From: an uncultured Winogradskyella sp.
GTDB lineage: Bacteria > Bacteroidota > Bacteroidia > Flavobacteriales > Flavobacteriaceae
Reading direction: 5' to 3'
Assembly (NCBI RefSeq): GCF_937958655.1
Contig: NZ_CALGNH010000041.1
Coordinates: forward strand, 1-35,189
Length of the DNA stretch: 35,189 nucleotides
A program made the position numbers and the translations under genes. Under the pieces are notes generated by a model. It was given only the letters and a program-made list of their open reading frames with translations, did no database searches and was not told the origin of the DNA. This document shows, piece by piece, positions 34,928 to 35,189 of this stretch (the first letter of the stretch is position 1; each line of letters starts with the position of its first letter).

Positions 34928-35189
34928 TTACCGTTTCAAAGTAAAATGACTGGTAAACGTTCTCCCATCTTGCAGTGTAACTTTAAACCAATAGTCGCTA
35001 GTAGGCATTTTATTACCGTTATAAGTGCCGTCCCAACCACGACTAACCGGATCGAGCTGCGTTAAGAGCTTTCCATGACGGTTAAATATGTAAATTTTAG
35101 AGCCAGCCTGAAACTGATTACTAATCCCTTTAACCTGCCAAAAGTCGTTTACTGTATCATCATTAGGTGTAAAGAATTTAGGGAATCCA
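34928..35189 (-). CDS. T9SS type B protein, C-terminal fragment (cut by window)
   Basis: Open to the window edge, no start seen. The 87 visible residues are a complete type B sorting domain: FPKFFTPNDDTVNDFWQVKG, then IYIFNRHGKLLTQLDP, GWDGTYNGNKMPTSDYWF and the end FTSHFTLKR. Its stop (34928-34930) lies 39 bases before the start of the 593-residue gene, so the two may be cotranscribed. It was overlooked by simple start-based ORF calling because its start is outside the window. Confidence 0.9.
   Translation of the reverse strand, partial: GFPKFFTPNDDTVNDFWQVKGISNQFQAGSKIYIFNRHGKLLTQLDPVSRGWDGTYNGNKMPTSDYWFKVTLQDGRTFTSHFTLKR

Noticed and set aside
34823..35065. Open frame on the plus strand near the window end
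   Set aside because: It is antisense to the start of one T9SS gene and the sorting domain of the next.

Overview
This is chromosomal DNA from a member of the Bacteroidota, almost certainly a marine Flavobacteriaceae. The evidence is low GC, promoters with the Bacteroidota -7 box TAnnTTTG, weak or absent Shine-Dalgarno sites, secreted proteins with type IX secretion (T9SS) type A and type B sorting domains, and families typical of the group (DUF4920, DUF6268, MnmD, choice-of-anchor L). I cannot name the genus. I see no rRNA, tRNA, CRISPR array, transposase or phage gene.

Layout. 1-3.6 kb: ilvE (minus) with a heptamer tandem repeat behind its stop, then a DUF4920 lipoprotein overlapping mnmD, then a TIGR01777-type SDR. 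3.8-6.5 kb: a YceI lipoprotein (minus) and the grpE-dnaJ chaperone operon with two terminators. 6.6-14.8 kb: a long, tightly packed plus-strand run: NatA/NatB-like ABC exporter, MscS channel, DUF6268 barrel, sigma-54 type response regulator without a DNA-binding domain, a ppk2 gene broken by an in-frame stop, an M28 peptidase and a secreted DinB-like protein. 15-18.3 kb: lysA divergent from an ACT-domain protein, then sucC. 18.4-24.6 kb: a T9SS cargo gene, a heavily damaged secreted alpha/beta-hydrolase gene, two paralogous lipoproteins and a relic of a second hydrolase copy; this looks like a decayed tandem duplication. 24.7-27.8 kb: DUF1456 protein, TerB-like protein, repeat-rich intergenic DNA, uvrB. 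27.9-35.2 kb: three consecutive minus-strand T9SS type B surface proteins, the first with about 11 copies of a roughly 93-residue repeat, the last cut by the window edge.

The most unusual signal is a family of short dispersed elements with shared ends (TGTCATTC...GAATCTC or close variants). At least seven copies or remnants lie in the window. Three are translated in frame inside genes: one in mnmD, and one in the signal peptide of each paralogous lipoprotein. A fourth replaces the start of the hydrolase gene. This resembles the in-frame palindromic elements of Rickettsia but in an unrelated phylum. A second repeat type, TTGGTRA heptamers or TTGGTGRA octamers, sits directly behind the stop codons of ilvE and uvrB.

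Several genes carry lesions (ppk2 nonsense; hydrolase nonsense, two frameshifts and a lost start). The two frameshifts are in short homopolymers, so sequencing error cannot be excluded for those; the nonsense codons and the lost start are harder to explain that way.
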